Origin: Actinophytocola oryzae
GTDB taxonomy: Bacteria; Actinomycetota; Actinomycetes; Mycobacteriales; Pseudonocardiaceae
DNA length: 64,000 nt
Reading direction: 5' to 3'
NCBI RefSeq assembly: GCF_004364325.1
Contig: NZ_SOCP01000006.1
Span: 1 to 64,000, forward strand
Shown here: positions 38,098 to 49,556 of the stretch, one piece after another
How the letters are laid out: each line of letters starts with the position of its first letter
Numbering within the stretch: the first letter of the stretch is position 1
The notes under the pieces: model-generated
What the model saw: the letters and a program-made list of their open reading frames with translations, nothing else
What the model was told of the DNA's origin: nothing
Database searches by the model: none
Translations under genes and position numbers: made by a program

Positions 38098-38264
38098 ATT
38101 GGCTCGCTCCGCTCGCGGCGAGTGGGCCTTCTCCGGTTACATTGGCTCGCTCCGCTCGCGGCGAGTGGGCCTTCTCCCGACGTCTTCCCTCCTGCGCGCG
38201 GAGGTCGCCTGGGCTCGTTCCTCGCGCAGGCGACCTCCGTGCTCGTCAGTCCAGACGTCGGCGG
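38098..38264 (-). repeat. Structured interspersed repeat (one full inverted copy plus a partial end)
   Basis: On the minus strand a 124-base unit (38141-38264) matches the tandem units at 45387-45784. It starts GCCGCCGACGTCTGG and ends GAGCGAGCCAAT. The inner stem pairs 38200-38211 with 38227-38238 (12 perfect bp), and an outer stem pairs CCGACGTC with GACGTCGG. The last 37 bases are repeated again at 38098-38134. No gene is visible in 38082-38380. Confidence 0.8.
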
Positions 38265-38380
38265 CCCCCTCGCAGCCTTAAGGGGTCACACCTGCTTGTT
38301 CGTGCGGGAGCTGTGGCCATCATTGGCGAGTGCGCTTGCTCCCCCTGCGGTGGGTTGCTTGGTCGTGCGGTCGCTTGGGA

Positions 38381-39196
38381 TCAGCCGAAGCCGCGCTGGT
38401 CCTGCTTGAGGGCGGTGTCGACCGTGAGCGCGGACGCGACGACCATGCTGGCGATCGGGTCCTGTAGCGGTCGGTGGATCTGCACGACGTAGTTGTCAGC
38501 CGTGGTGAACATGGTCTTCGCGAAGCCTTCCCAGGTCTTCGTGATGCGTGCGATCTCGCCGCCGGTGTGGTCGACGACCGCGAAGTTCCACGCCCGCCAG
38601 TTCTCGGCCTGGATGCCACCGATCTTCTGCTCGCCGACCATGAACGAGAAGCGGATCTTGCCGACCATGTTGTCCTGTTGGATCTGGCCGATCTCGTGGC
38701 CGTCCGGCCGCTGCACGATGATCCGCGACTTGAAGACCTTCGCGGGCCGGGTCAGGTACAGGACCGGCTGGTGGTTGGCGTCACGCACCTCCAGGCGGTG
38801 AGTCAGGAACTGGTCGTAGCTGGTGAAGAACCGGACGGCCTTCTTGAACGCGTTCTGTCCGATCTGCGCCACGGAGCCGAGCTGGCGGCCGTGCTGGTCG
38901 AACACCGCGTACTCGTTGGCCATCTCGATGAGCTTGACCTTCTGGTTCACGACCAGAACGGGCTCGGTGAACAGCGTGCCGCCGCCGTAGCCGACCTGGC
39001 CGACCCCGGCCCTCCTGGTCTGGTCCCGGATCTTGTCCGGGTCCGGGCCGCGCCCGAGCTGGACCTCGAAGGGGCTCGCGTCACTGCGAGGCTGCTGCTG
39101 CGCTTGCTGCGTGTGCTGGGTCCACTGCGCTCCGTCCCACCAACGGAGCATCGTGGAGCCGGGCTGTTCGGGATACCACCCCGGTGGCTGCGTCAT
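38381..39196 (-). CDS. Phospholipid-scramblase-like protein with DUF2510 domain
   Basis: A 271-residue protein. The N-terminal DUF2510 motif is PPGWYPEQPGSTMLRWWDGAQW (about 4-25). A Gln-rich linker follows, then a scramblase/LURP-one-like beta-barrel (about 75-265), with TEPVLVVNQKVKLIEMANEY and a buried hydrophobic C-terminal helix (ASMVVASALTVDTAL). In actinobacteria such proteins are of unknown role, perhaps membrane-lipid binding. ATG 39196; separated from SDR 39277 by 80 bases. Confidence 0.85.
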   Translation of the reverse strand: MTQPPGWYPEQPGSTMLRWWDGAQWTQHTQQAQQQPRSDASPFEVQLGRGPDPDKIRDQTRRAGVGQVGYGGGTLFTEPVLVVNQKVKLIEMANEYAVFDQHGRQLGSVAQIGQNAFKKAVRFFTSYDQFLTHRLEVRDANHQPVLYLTRPAKVFKSRIIVQRPDGHEIGQIQQDNMVGKIRFSFMVGEQKIGGIQAENWRAWNFAVVDHTGGEIARITKTWEGFAKTMFTTADNYVVQIHRPLQDPIASMVVASALTVDTALKQDQRGFG

Positions 39197-39276
39197 GCGA
39201 GTCAGCTTCGCACTTTCGCCCGTCCGGTCGCAGCCGTTGTCCGATTACTCCTCGATCGCGATTTCGCCCCGGCCGC

Positions 39277-40056
39277 TCAGGTCCGGTCCCGGCCGCCTGC
39301 CACCTTCGCCTCGGCACGGCGCAGCAACGCGGCCGGCACCAGCCTGGGCACGGTCATGATCGCCTTCCACACGGCACCCGGCACCGACCGCGACCGGCCA
39401 CGACGCAGGTCACGCAGGCAGTCCGCCACCACGCGGTCGGCGTCGAGCCACAACGCGTCCGGCAGCGCGGCCATGTCGTCGCCCGCCCGGTCGTGGAACT
39501 CCGTCCGCGTGAACCCGGGGACGAGTGCCAGGACCCGCACGCCGGTGCCCGCGAGGTTCGCGGCCATCCCCTCGGAGAACGCCGTGACCCAGGCCTTCGA
39601 CGCGCCGTACGTCGGGCCGGTGGCCGGGAAGAACCCGGCGACACTGGAGACGTTGACGACCGCGCCCCTGCGCCGGGCCAGCATGCCCGGCAGCGCGGCC
39701 CTGGTCAGCCGCAACACGGTGGTGACGTTGACGTCGAGCTGCGCCTGCAGCAGGTCGACCTCCGCCTCGGCGAAGGCGCCACGCGTGCCGAAGCCCGCGT
39801 TGTTGACCAGCATGTCGACGGGGTGCTCCTCGTCGGCCAGCCGCTCCTCGACCCGCTTGCGAGCCCGGGTGTTGGACAGGTCCGCCGTCATCGGCGTGAC
39901 CGTGACGCCGTGCCGCTCCGACAGCTCGACCGCGACCTCCTTGAGGCGCTCCCTGGTGCGCGCGACGATCACCAGGTCGTACCCCTCCGCGGCGAGTTTC
40001 CTGGCGAAGGCGGCGCCGATGCCTGCCGTCGCCCCCGTCACGAGTGCGGTTGGCAT
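39277..40056 (-). CDS. Short-chain dehydrogenase/reductase (SDR)
   Basis: A 259-residue SDR of the DltE/YqjQ-like type: [16 protein letters not shown] at 7-22, NNAGFGTRG near 89, VNVSSVAG and active site YGASK (about 150-154). The short hydrophobic C-terminus ends in a basic stretch. Substrate not predictable. ATG 40056 follows GGGGGAGAC. It lies 13 bases downstream of the membrane protein at 40070 on the same strand. Confidence 0.9.
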   Translation of the reverse strand: MPTALVTGATAGIGAAFARKLAAEGYDLVIVARTRERLKEVAVELSERHGVTVTPMTADLSNTRARKRVEERLADEEHPVDMLVNNAGFGTRGAFAEAEVDLLQAQLDVNVTTVLRLTRAALPGMLARRRGAVVNVSSVAGFFPATGPTYGASKAWVTAFSEGMAANLAGTGVRVLALVPGFTRTEFHDRAGDDMAALPDALWLDADRVVADCLRDLRRGRSRSVPGAVWKAIMTVPRLVPAALLRRAEAKVAGGRDRT

Positions 40057-40069
40057 GTCTCCCCCGAAA

Positions 40070-40792
40070 CTAGTCGTGTCGCTCGCCGTGCCGTCCCGTC
40101 GGGTGCTCGTGCTCCCCGACCGGGTCGACCTCGGCGTCGAACGGGTCGATCACGTCCGCGATCTCGCCGATCCCGCGCAGGAGGCGTTCGAGCCGCGACG
40201 GTGACGCGTGCGGTGCGACGCTCGCCAGCACCCAGCCCGCCTCGATCCACGCCACGGGGATGTCCGCACCGATCTCCTCGGTCGCGTCGACCAGGTCCGG
40301 CGTGATGATCCCGCGTGCCGAGGAGATGTCGGAGACGAACGCGTACCGCTGGCCGACGGGCCCGAGCAGCTCGGGCATGGTGTCCCGCTGGAACGGCGCG
40401 CTCGGCAGCCACAGCTCGACCACGGCGGGGTGCACCCGCCTGCACTGCACGGCGGCGATCACGGTCGTGACGCGTCCGCCGGTCTCGAGGTCGAACACGT
40501 ACACCTTGCGCCTGCCGTCCGCGGTGAACGTCGAGCCGGCGACCACGTCTCGGGCCACGCCGCCGCCGTGGAAGGCGATGGCGCCGCCGCTCCACTGCGC
40601 GGGCAGGAGGTGGTCGCTGTCGGCGTACTGCCAGCCGCGCAACGCGGCCCAGTGCCGTCGCTCCCTGTTTCGCGAGGTCAGGTGGGCGCGGTCGCGCAAA
40701 AGCAACGCGACGCCTGCGACCCCGGCGACGACCGCCACGACGAACCACACCAATGCCGGTATGCCCACCCCGGCAAGCGTAGTCGTCACCAC
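40070..40792 (-). CDS. Membrane-anchored protein of unknown function
   Basis: A 240-residue protein with one N-terminal transmembrane helix (about 9-31, [20 protein letters not shown]). A soluble beta-rich domain follows ([32 protein letters not shown]), and a charged His/Glu tail. No family recognised; the plan resembles DUF3137-like anchored domains only loosely. GTG 40792 or GTG 40768 may start it. Divergent from the GntR operon. Confidence 0.7.
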   Translation of the reverse strand: MVTTTLAGVGIPALVWFVVAVVAGVAGVALLLRDRAHLTSRNRERRHWAALRGWQYADSDHLLPAQWSGGAIAFHGGGVARDVVAGSTFTADGRRKVYVFDLETGGRVTTVIAAVQCRRVHPAVVELWLPSAPFQRDTMPELLGPVGQRYAFVSDISSARGIITPDLVDATEEIGADIPVAWIEAGWVLASVAPHASPSRLERLLRGIGEIADVIDPFDAEVDPVGEHEHPTGRHGERHD

Positions 40793-40848
40793 GTCGGCGC
40801 CGGGATCACAGGCCCCGTGTCACGCACGCTGGTCGCCCCTGTACCGTT

Positions 40849-40866
40849 TAGCTATAGTGCTAGCTA
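40849..40866. promoter_or_regulatory. Probable operator and promoter of the GntR-ABC operon
   Basis: TAGCTA-TAGTGC-TAGCTA: two copies of a self-complementary hexamer spaced 6 bp form an inverted repeat 23 bases before the GntR start. TATAGT (40853-40858) inside it looks like a -10 box. Autoregulation by the YtrA-type regulator next door is likely. Confidence 0.6.
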
Positions 40867-40889
40867 CCTAGATAAATGGAGGTGAACGC

Positions 40890-41282
40890 ATGATCGAGTT
40901 CCACCTGGACGCCAAGTCCGGGTTGTCGCCGTACCAACAGCTCGTGCAGCAGGTCAGACACGCCCTGCGGCTCGGGCTGATCGACAAGGGCGACCAGCTC
41001 CCCAAGGTGAAGGACGTGGTGGCGAGCCTCGCCATCAACCCGAACACCGTGCTGAAGGCGTACCGCGAGCTGGAGCACGACGGACTGGTCGCCGCGCGAC
41101 CCGGCGTCGGCACGTTCGTGACCGGGACGCTCAACGGCTCGTCGCTCGCCGTCCTCGCGCCGCTGCGCCAGGACCTCAACCGGTGGCTGTCCAAGGCCCG
41201 CCGCGCCGGCCTCGACGAAGAAAGCATCGAGGCCCTCTTCATGGCCACGTTTCGCACCGCGTCCAGAGAGGACATAGCGTGA
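40890..41282 (+). CDS. GntR-family regulator, YtrA subfamily
   Basis: A 130-residue regulator: the winged helix (LDAKSGLSPYQQLVQQVRHAL, then DVVASLAINPNTVLKAYRELEHDGL) is followed by only about 45 residues, the short effector region of YtrA-type proteins that control ABC transporter operons. ATG 40890 follows GGAGGTGAACGC. The stop overlaps the ABC gene's GTG in GTGA, so it leads a coupled operon. Confidence 0.92.
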   Translation: MIEFHLDAKSGLSPYQQLVQQVRHALRLGLIDKGDQLPKVKDVVASLAINPNTVLKAYRELEHDGLVAARPGVGTFVTGTLNGSSLAVLAPLRQDLNRWLSKARRAGLDEESIEALFMATFRTASREDIA

Positions 41283-42160
41283 GCGTGCTGCGGGCCCAGG
41301 GGCTGGGCAAGAAGTACAAGCGGAAGTGGGCGCTGTCCGGCTGCTCCCTCGACATCGAGCCGGGACACGTCTCGGGGCTGGTGGGACCGAACGGCGCGGG
41401 CAAGTCGACGCTGCTGAACATCGCCTCCGGGATGCTCGAGCCGACCACCGGCACGATCGAGGTCTGCGGCGGCACCCCGGGCAGCGGCCCGGAGCAGCTG
41501 GCCAAGGTCGGGTACGTCGCGCAGAACACGCCCGTCTACTCGAACCTGTCCATCGAGGACCACCTGCGGCTCGGGCAGCACCTCAACCCCAACTGGGACG
41601 AGGCCGTCGCCAGGACCCGCGTCCAGCGGCTCGGGTTGGATCCCAGGCAGCACGCGGGCAAGCTCTCCGGCGGCCAGCGGGCGCAGCTGGCGCTGACGAT
41701 CGGCATCGCCAAGCGGCCGGAGCTGCTGCTGCTCGACGAGCCCGTCGCCGCACTGGATCCCCTCGCACGGCGGGAGTTCCTGCAGGACCTCATGGAGGCG
41801 GTCGCCGAGCACGGGCTGTCGGTCGTGATGTCCTCGCACCTGGTCGCCGACCTGGAACGGGTCTGCGACCAGCTCGTCGTGCTCGTGGACTCGCAGGTCC
41901 GGATCTCGGGCGACGTCGAGCAGCTGCTCGCCGTGCACCACCGGCTCACGGGGCCGCGCCGCGACGTCGACACCCTGCCGGTCGACCAGCAGGTCGTCTC
42001 CGCGAAGCACACCGACCGGCAGACGACCGTAGTCGTCCGCACCGAGGAGCCGATCCTCGATCCCGCGTGGACGGTCGCGCAGCTGAGCCTCGAGGACCTC
42101 GTCCTCGAGTACATGGCCAACCCGGTCGCCGCCCGCCCCGCACTGGAGGTGCTCCGATGA
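41279..42160 (+). CDS. ABC transporter ATP-binding protein
   Basis: A 293-residue ATPase: Walker A GPNGAGKS (36-43), a Q-loop in YVAQN, signature LSGGQRAQL, Walker B LLLLDEP and switch His in MSSHLV. The C-terminal 80 residues form an accessory domain of the export type. With the next gene it makes an exporter, probably of antibiotics, peptides or lipids, in cells using YtrA control. Overlaps both neighbours by four bases (GTGA and ATGA). Confidence 0.93.
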   Translation: MSVLRAQGLGKKYKRKWALSGCSLDIEPGHVSGLVGPNGAGKSTLLNIASGMLEPTTGTIEVCGGTPGSGPEQLAKVGYVAQNTPVYSNLSIEDHLRLGQHLNPNWDEAVARTRVQRLGLDPRQHAGKLSGGQRAQLALTIGIAKRPELLLLDEPVAALDPLARREFLQDLMEAVAEHGLSVVMSSHLVADLERVCDQLVVLVDSQVRISGDVEQLLAVHHRLTGPRRDVDTLPVDQQVVSAKHTDRQTTVVVRTEEPILDPAWTVAQLSLEDLVLEYMANPVAARPALEVLR

Positions 42161-43140
42161 CCTGGTTGACCTGGCGCCAGTTCCGCGTGCCCGCGTTGTC
42201 GGTGTTCACCGGCCTCGCCGTGATCGGCGTGATCCTGGCGATCACCGGCCCCGACCTGGTCGGCAGGACGGACTTCTCCGACGAGGACATGCTGTTCGGC
42301 GGCACGATCCTCGCGCTGTACCTGCTGCCTGCGCTCGTCGGCGTGTTCTGGGGCGTGCCGCTGGTCACCCGTGAGCTGGAGACCGGCACGCACAGCCTCG
42401 TCTGGAACCAGAGCATCACGCGCAGGCGGTGGCTCACGACCAAGCTCGGGGTCGGCACGGTGACCGCCATGGCCGCAGGCGGGCTGCTGAGCCTCGCGGT
42501 CACCTGGTGGGCCAGCCCGATCGACACCCTGGCGGCCCAGTCCACCGACCGGGGCATGCTGAGCCGCATCGCGCCCGTGGTGTTCTCCGCCCGGGGCATC
42601 GCACCCATCGGCTACGCGGCGTTCGCGTTCGTCCTGGGCGTCACGGTCGGGATCCTGCTGCGTCGCACGCTGGCGGCGATGGCCGTCACGTTGGTCGTGT
42701 TCTTCGGCGTGATGCTCGCGGTGCCCTTCCTCGTACGCCCGTACTTCCTGCCCGCACTGCAGGAGACGGTCACGATCGAGGACTCGAGCATCATGGGGAT
42801 CCACGGGAGCGAGCAGGGGATCGAGGAGATCCTGACGCGGGAGCCCGCTGGCGCTTGGGTGCTGGCCAACGAGACGGTCGATCAGGACGGCAACGTGGTC
42901 TCCCCACTGCCCTCCTTCGTCCAGAACTGCGTGCCGAGGCCCGGCTCGGGCCCGCCACCGGAACCCGGGACCATGAGGTCCTGCCTCACCCAGCTGGACG
43001 AACGCGGCTACCAGCAGCACCTCGCCTTCCAGCCGGGCTACCGGTTCTGGCCACTGCAGTGGATCGAACTGGCCTTCTTCCTCGCGCTGTCCGCGCTGCT
43101 CACCTGGCTCTGTTTCCGGCGCCTGCGCCACCTGTCCTGA
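42157..43140 (+). CDS. ABC transporter permease
   Basis: A 327-residue membrane subunit with about six helices (TM1 near 13-30, last near 300-318). A large outer loop between TM5 and TM6 (about 205-295) carries two cysteines (NCVPRPG and SCLTQ). The TWRQFRVPAL start and LVTRELETGTHSLVWNQSITRRRW segment are those of ABC-2-type permeases partnering YtrA-linked ATPases. Start overlaps the ATPase stop (ATGA). Confidence 0.9.
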   Translation: MTWLTWRQFRVPALSVFTGLAVIGVILAITGPDLVGRTDFSDEDMLFGGTILALYLLPALVGVFWGVPLVTRELETGTHSLVWNQSITRRRWLTTKLGVGTVTAMAAGGLLSLAVTWWASPIDTLAAQSTDRGMLSRIAPVVFSARGIAPIGYAAFAFVLGVTVGILLRRTLAAMAVTLVVFFGVMLAVPFLVRPYFLPALQETVTIEDSSIMGIHGSEQGIEEILTREPAGAWVLANETVDQDGNVVSPLPSFVQNCVPRPGSGPPPEPGTMRSCLTQLDERGYQQHLAFQPGYRFWPLQWIELAFFLALSALLTWLCFRRLRHLS

Positions 43141-43166
43141 TCCGCGATTCCACAGGGGGAATCCAC

Positions 43167-45326
43167 ATGCGCACCATCGTGGTCGCCACCGCACTGACCG
43201 TCGCCATCGCGTCCTCACCCGTCGCGACGGCGGAGCCGGCGACGCCCTACTTACCCGCCCCCACCGGCCGCCAGCCGGTGGGCACCACCTCGCTGTACCT
43301 GAAGGACACCTCCCGGCCGGACACCTGGGTGCCGTCGGTGCCCTACCGGGAGCTGATGGTCTCGCTCTTCTACCCGACCAGCTCGTCGCACGGGCCGAAG
43401 AGGCAGTACATGACGCCGCAGGAGTCCGTGGCGAACCTGGAGCGCCAGAACATCCCCGGCCTGGCGCTCGACGTCTTCTCGACGGTCCGGACGAACGCCG
43501 TCGTCGACGCGCGGCCGACCGGCGGACGCCACGACCTGCCGCTGGTCGTGCTGTCGCCCGGCTACACGCAGCCCCGCGCCACGCTCAGCATGTGGGCCGA
43601 GGACCTGGCGAGCCACGGCTACGTCGTCGCGGTCATCGACCACACCTACGAGAACCGCGCCACCACGTTCCCCGACGGGCATGTCACCAGCTGCGCGGCC
43701 TGCGACCTCGACGGCCCTGACCACCCCGAGTTCGACGCGAAGCTCGCGGCGGGCCGGGCGCTCGACACGTCGTTCGTGCTCGACGAGTTGGTCGGGCGGC
43801 ACCCGGCGTGGCGGTACGCGAACCTGATCGACCCGTCGCGGATCGGCATGACCGGGCACTCGGCCGGTGGTTCGAGCACTATCCAGGCGATGCTGGCCGA
43901 CCAGCGGATCAGGGCCGGGGCGAACGTCGACGGCAGCAACCACGTGCCGATCCCCGACTCGGGCCTCGCCAGGCCGTTCATGTTCATGGGTGAGACGGAC
44001 GAGTACGTGCCCGGCCAGCCCGGTCCGTACGACGACTGGGAGACCGACTGGCAGCACCTGACCGGCTGGAAGCGCTGGCTGATGGTGACCGGCATGGTCC
44101 ACCAGTCGTTCACCGACCTCGGTGTGCTCGCCGGCCAGCTGGGCGTCGACCTCGGCGGGACCATCGACCCGAACCGCGGGATGGACCTCACCAGGACCTA
44201 CCTCAGGGCGTTCTTCGACCAGCACCTGCTCGGCAGGGCCCAGCCGCTGCTGGACCAGCCGTCAGCGCGGTACCCGGAGGTGTCGTTGGCCAGGACCTCG
44301 ACTCCTTTCCTCCCGGCGCCGACCGGGGACAAGCCGGTGGGCAGCCTGCCGGTGTACCTGAAGGACACCTCGCGGCCGGACCCGTGGGTGCCGTCGGTGC
44401 CCTACCGGGAGCTGATGCTCTCGCTCTTCTACCCGGCGGCGTCGTCCCGAGGTGGGAAGGCGACGTACATGACGCCAGAGGAGTCGACGGCGCTGCTGAC
44501 GGACAGCGGCATCGAGCCACTCGACCTGCTGAGCACGACACGGACGAACTCCGTTGCCTACGCCAGGCCTGCCGGGCACCACCTGCCCATGATCGTCCTG
44601 TCGCCTGGCTACACCAAGCCCCGCGCGACGCTCACCGCGCTGGCCGAGGACCTGGCCAGCCACGGCTACGTCGTGGCGCTGGTCGACCACACCTACGAGA
44701 ACGCCGCCACGACCTTCCCCGACGGGCGGGTCGTCGGGTGCGCCTCGTGCGACCAGCCCCATGACCCCGCGTTCTGGCAGAAGCTGGAGCTGGGCCGGGC
44801 GGCGGACGTGTCGTTCGTGCTGGACGAGCTGACGCGTGGCAAGTGGGCGGGCCTCGTCGACCCGTCGCGGATCGGCATGGCCGGGCACTCGGTTGGCGGC
44901 GCGAGCACGATCCCGGCGATGGTCGGCGACGACCGGATCAGGGCCGGGATGAACATCGACGGCAGCACGGAGTTCGAGATCCCGTACCCCGGGCTGTCCA
45001 GGCCGTTCATGTTCGTGAGCCACGAGCGCGTGCCCGACGCGACGTGCGCGCCGGGGAACGAGTCGTGGGAGCGGGACTGGCCCCGGATGACCGGGTGGAA
45101 GCGCTGGGCCGAGGTGGCAGGCACGCAGCACGCGTCGTTCACCGACGTCGGGCTGTTCGCGGACGAGTGGGGTGTCGACATCGGCGCCACCACCGGCGGA
45201 CTCCGCACGCTGGTCATCACGAGGGCCTACGTGAACGCCTTCTTCGACCAGCACCTGCGGGGCAGGCCGTCGGAGCTGCTGGACCAGCCGGGATATCCAG
45301 AGGTGGCCTTCTGCCACCGCCCCTGA
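43167..45326 (+). CDS. Secreted protein with two tandem alpha/beta-hydrolase domains (PAF-acetylhydrolase-like)
   Basis: A 719-residue exported protein: signal peptide about 1-22 (cleavage after ATA), then two homologous domains of about 355 residues starting TPYLPAPTG (26) and TPFLPAPTG (about 381). Each has VVLSPGY or IVLSPGY, DLASHGYVVA, DHTYEN-A-TFPDG, and a nucleophile elbow, S232 in GHSAGG and S575 in GHSVGG. Each also has a late His (MVHQSFTD, TQHASFTD), so both look active. Normal family members have one domain. It begins 26 bases after the ABC permease and may be part of that operon. Confidence 0.9.
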   Translation: MRTIVVATALTVAIASSPVATAEPATPYLPAPTGRQPVGTTSLYLKDTSRPDTWVPSVPYRELMVSLFYPTSSSHGPKRQYMTPQESVANLERQNIPGLALDVFSTVRTNAVVDARPTGGRHDLPLVVLSPGYTQPRATLSMWAEDLASHGYVVAVIDHTYENRATTFPDGHVTSCAACDLDGPDHPEFDAKLAAGRALDTSFVLDELVGRHPAWRYANLIDPSRIGMTGHSAGGSSTIQAMLADQRIRAGANVDGSNHVPIPDSGLARPFMFMGETDEYVPGQPGPYDDWETDWQHLTGWKRWLMVTGMVHQSFTDLGVLAGQLGVDLGGTIDPNRGMDLTRTYLRAFFDQHLLGRAQPLLDQPSARYPEVSLARTSTPFLPAPTGDKPVGSLPVYLKDTSRPDPWVPSVPYRELMLSLFYPAASSRGGKATYMTPEESTALLTDSGIEPLDLLSTTRTNSVAYARPAGHHLPMIVLSPGYTKPRATLTALAEDLASHGYVVALVDHTYENAATTFPDGRVVGCASCDQPHDPAFWQKLELGRAADVSFVLDELTRGKWAGLVDPSRIGMAGHSVGGASTIPAMVGDDRIRAGMNIDGSTEFEIPYPGLSRPFMFVSHERVPDATCAPGNESWERDWPRMTGWKRWAEVAGTQHASFTDVGLFADEWGVDIGATTGGLRTLVITRAYVNAFFDQHLRGRPSELLDQPGYPEVAFCHRP

Positions 45327-45386
45327 CTGAGCGGAGACCACCGGAGCTTACTGATCAGCGAGCGAAGCGACGCCTCGCAGCGCCGT

Positions 45387-45784
45387 GAGCAGGCCGCCGG
45401 CGTCTGGACTGACGAGCACGGAAGTCCCTGCGCGAGCGAAGCGAGCCCAGGGGCTTCCGCGCGCAGGAGGGAAGACGCCGGGTAAAGGCCCGCTCACCAG
45501 CGAGCGGAGCGAGCCAATTAGACACAGCCGCCGACGTCTGGACTGACGAGCACGGAAGTCCCTGCGCGAGCGAAGCGAGCCCAGGGGCTTCCGCGCGCAG
45601 GAGGGAAGACGCCGGGTGAAGGCCCGCTCACCAGCGAGCGGAGCGAGCCAATTAGACACAGCCGCCGGCGTCTGGACTGACGAGCACGGAGGTCCCTGCG
45701 CGAGGAACGAGCCCAGGGACCTCCGCGCGCAGGAGGGAAGACGCCGGACAAAGGCCTGCTCACCCGCGAGCGGAGCGAGCCAAT
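45387..45784 (+). repeat. Three tandem copies of a structured repeat of about 130 bp
   Basis: Units at about 45387-45520, 45521-45654 (134 bp each) and 45655-45784 (130 bp). Each runs GCCGCCG(G/A)CGTCTGGAC ... GCGCGCAGGAGGGAAGACGCCGG ... GAGCGGAGCGAGCCAAT. An inner 11-bp stem pairs 45420-45430/45448-45458, 45554-45564/45582-45592 and 45688-45698/45714-45724; an outer CCGGCGTC/GACGCCGG stem encloses it. A degenerate partial end lies at 45345-45386. The array sits between the hydrolase stop and the clpB stop. Confidence 0.85.
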
Positions 45785-45785
45785 G

Positions 45786-48377
<2,592 letters not shown>

Positions 48378-48426
48378 GGGTCCCCTCACGTGCGTGGTCG
48401 TACTCCCTATGCACAACGTCAGAAAA

Positions 48427-48447
48427 GTTGAGTGTGTTCCGCTCAAC
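48427..48447. promoter_or_regulatory. HAIR-type HspR operator of clpB
   Basis: GTTGAGT-N7-GCTCAAC lies 50 bases before the clpB start. It fits the HAIR consensus CTTGAGT-N7-ACTCAAG with one change in each arm, and the two arms still pair except at the last base pair of the loop side (T/G). Confidence 0.85.
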
Positions 48448-48507
48448 CTCACTTCAGCACAAGGTCACGGTGGGTTGGTTCCACCTCACCCACATGTCCT
48501 AGCAGGG

Positions 48508-48558
48508 TTGTCCACAGCAGGTGCCCGGTTGTCCACAATCCCCAGGTGTCTATCCACA
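48508..48558 (+). promoter_or_regulatory. Three DnaA boxes spaced 21 bp
   Basis: TTGTCCACA at 48508-48516 and 48529-48537 match the actinobacterial DnaA box exactly. CTATCCACA at 48550-48558 differs from TTATCCACA by one base. All have the same orientation and start exactly 21 bp apart, two helical turns. They lie between clpB and the PPOX gene. Confidence 0.75.
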
Positions 48559-48626
48559 GGGCCGTGTGCAAGATGCTTTCCGAATGGGGTATCCCCGGTT
48601 CCGCTACCGCCACCCGGGTGAACGGC

Positions 48627-49406
48627 TCAGTGCTGACCAGCGATCTGGCGAGCACGTACGGAGAAGTAGTCCCCGCCCTTGCGCTTCGTGTCGTCGGTAC
48701 CCCAGTCGCGCTCACGCGGAACGGGCCGCAGTCGCGGGATGTGCTTGCGGCAGTGGACGTAGGCCTCCTCCACGTGCACGACGACCCAACGCTCGGGGAC
48801 GCGGCCTCGGTCGCCCGCGGCGGGCAGCCCGGGGTGCTCGCCGCGGAGCTGGGCGTCGTCGATGATGCTCGCGCGGCCGTTGACGTGCAGTCCGATGAGG
48901 TCGTGCACGAAATCGATCATCAGGATCGCGACGTGCGGGTTCTCGCTGATGTTGCCGAGGCTCGCGAGCACGCCGTTGCCCCGGTACTCCGGGTAGGCGA
49001 CGCGCCTGGCGTCGATCACGTGCAGGAACCCGGGCGGGCCCGCGCGGAAGGTGGAGTCGCACTCGCCCCGGCCGTCCGCGGTGCCGACGAAGGCCATCTC
49101 CATGCGGCCCACGAACGCGGCCATCGCGGGGTTGAGGTGGTCGAGCACCTGGTCGCGGTAGAAGCGTTCGGCCCGGTCCCCGGTGCCGTAGGCCTGTTGC
49201 AGCAGGTGCTCACCCGCGCAGCCCGGAAGAGTGGTATTTGCTCCGACCGGGTGAAGCTCTATCGTCGGCTGGTCCACCAGTGGTGTCGTTGCTATGACAG
49301 CAGGCCGAGGCGCCGGTTCCGAGGGTGGCTCGGCGAACTCGAGGTCGTGAAGAGCCGCGTAGGCGACGCCGGTGGGGGTCACCAGATCAGGACGCACGGC
49401 GGACAC
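48627..49406 (-). CDS. Pyridoxamine-5'-phosphate-oxidase-like protein
   Basis: A protein of about 259 residues with a split-barrel FMN-binding fold. The core has FYRDQVLDHLNPAMAAFVGRME, AFVGTADGRGECDSTFRAGPPGF and AYPEYRGNGVLASLGNISENP, and the late WVVVHVEEAYVHCRKHIPRL is typical of PNPOx-like proteins that follow MSMEG/DRTGG-type families. Substrate unknown. GTG 49406 or 49397 may start it; neither has a clear ribosome site, so the N-terminus is uncertain. Divergent from the globin-reductase. Confidence 0.82.
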   Translation of the reverse strand: MSAVRPDLVTPTGVAYAALHDLEFAEPPSEPAPRPAVIATTPLVDQPTIELHPVGANTTLPGCAGEHLLQQAYGTGDRAERFYRDQVLDHLNPAMAAFVGRMEMAFVGTADGRGECDSTFRAGPPGFLHVIDARRVAYPEYRGNGVLASLGNISENPHVAILMIDFVHDLIGLHVNGRASIIDDAQLRGEHPGLPAAGDRGRVPERWVVVHVEEAYVHCRKHIPRLRPVPRERDWGTDDTKRKGGDYFSVRARQIAGQH

Positions 49407-49556
49407 GTTTTCATAACGGCGAGGTGAAGGCGAGACCCACCCCTCCCAACGGGCCAAACGTCCGAAGAAGACAACGTTCCGTAGTGGCGCCTCACACGAA
49501 AGTGTCAGGAGGAGGGACAACAGGGGAGTTTCCGTCTAGGGTCCGTGGTGTCGGGG

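Noticed and set aside
45348-45784. Proteins encoded by the tandem repeat
   Set aside because: Open frames exist on both strands, but they arise from repeat periodicity and GC bias; they have no starts with ribosome sites and no family resemblance.
45387-45784. CRISPR array
   Set aside because: The units are about 130 bp, nearly identical throughout and without unique spacers; no cas genes nearby.
48508-48558. Chromosomal origin (oriC)
   Set aside because: Only three boxes, no AT-rich unwinding region, and no dnaA, dnaN or other replication genes in the window.
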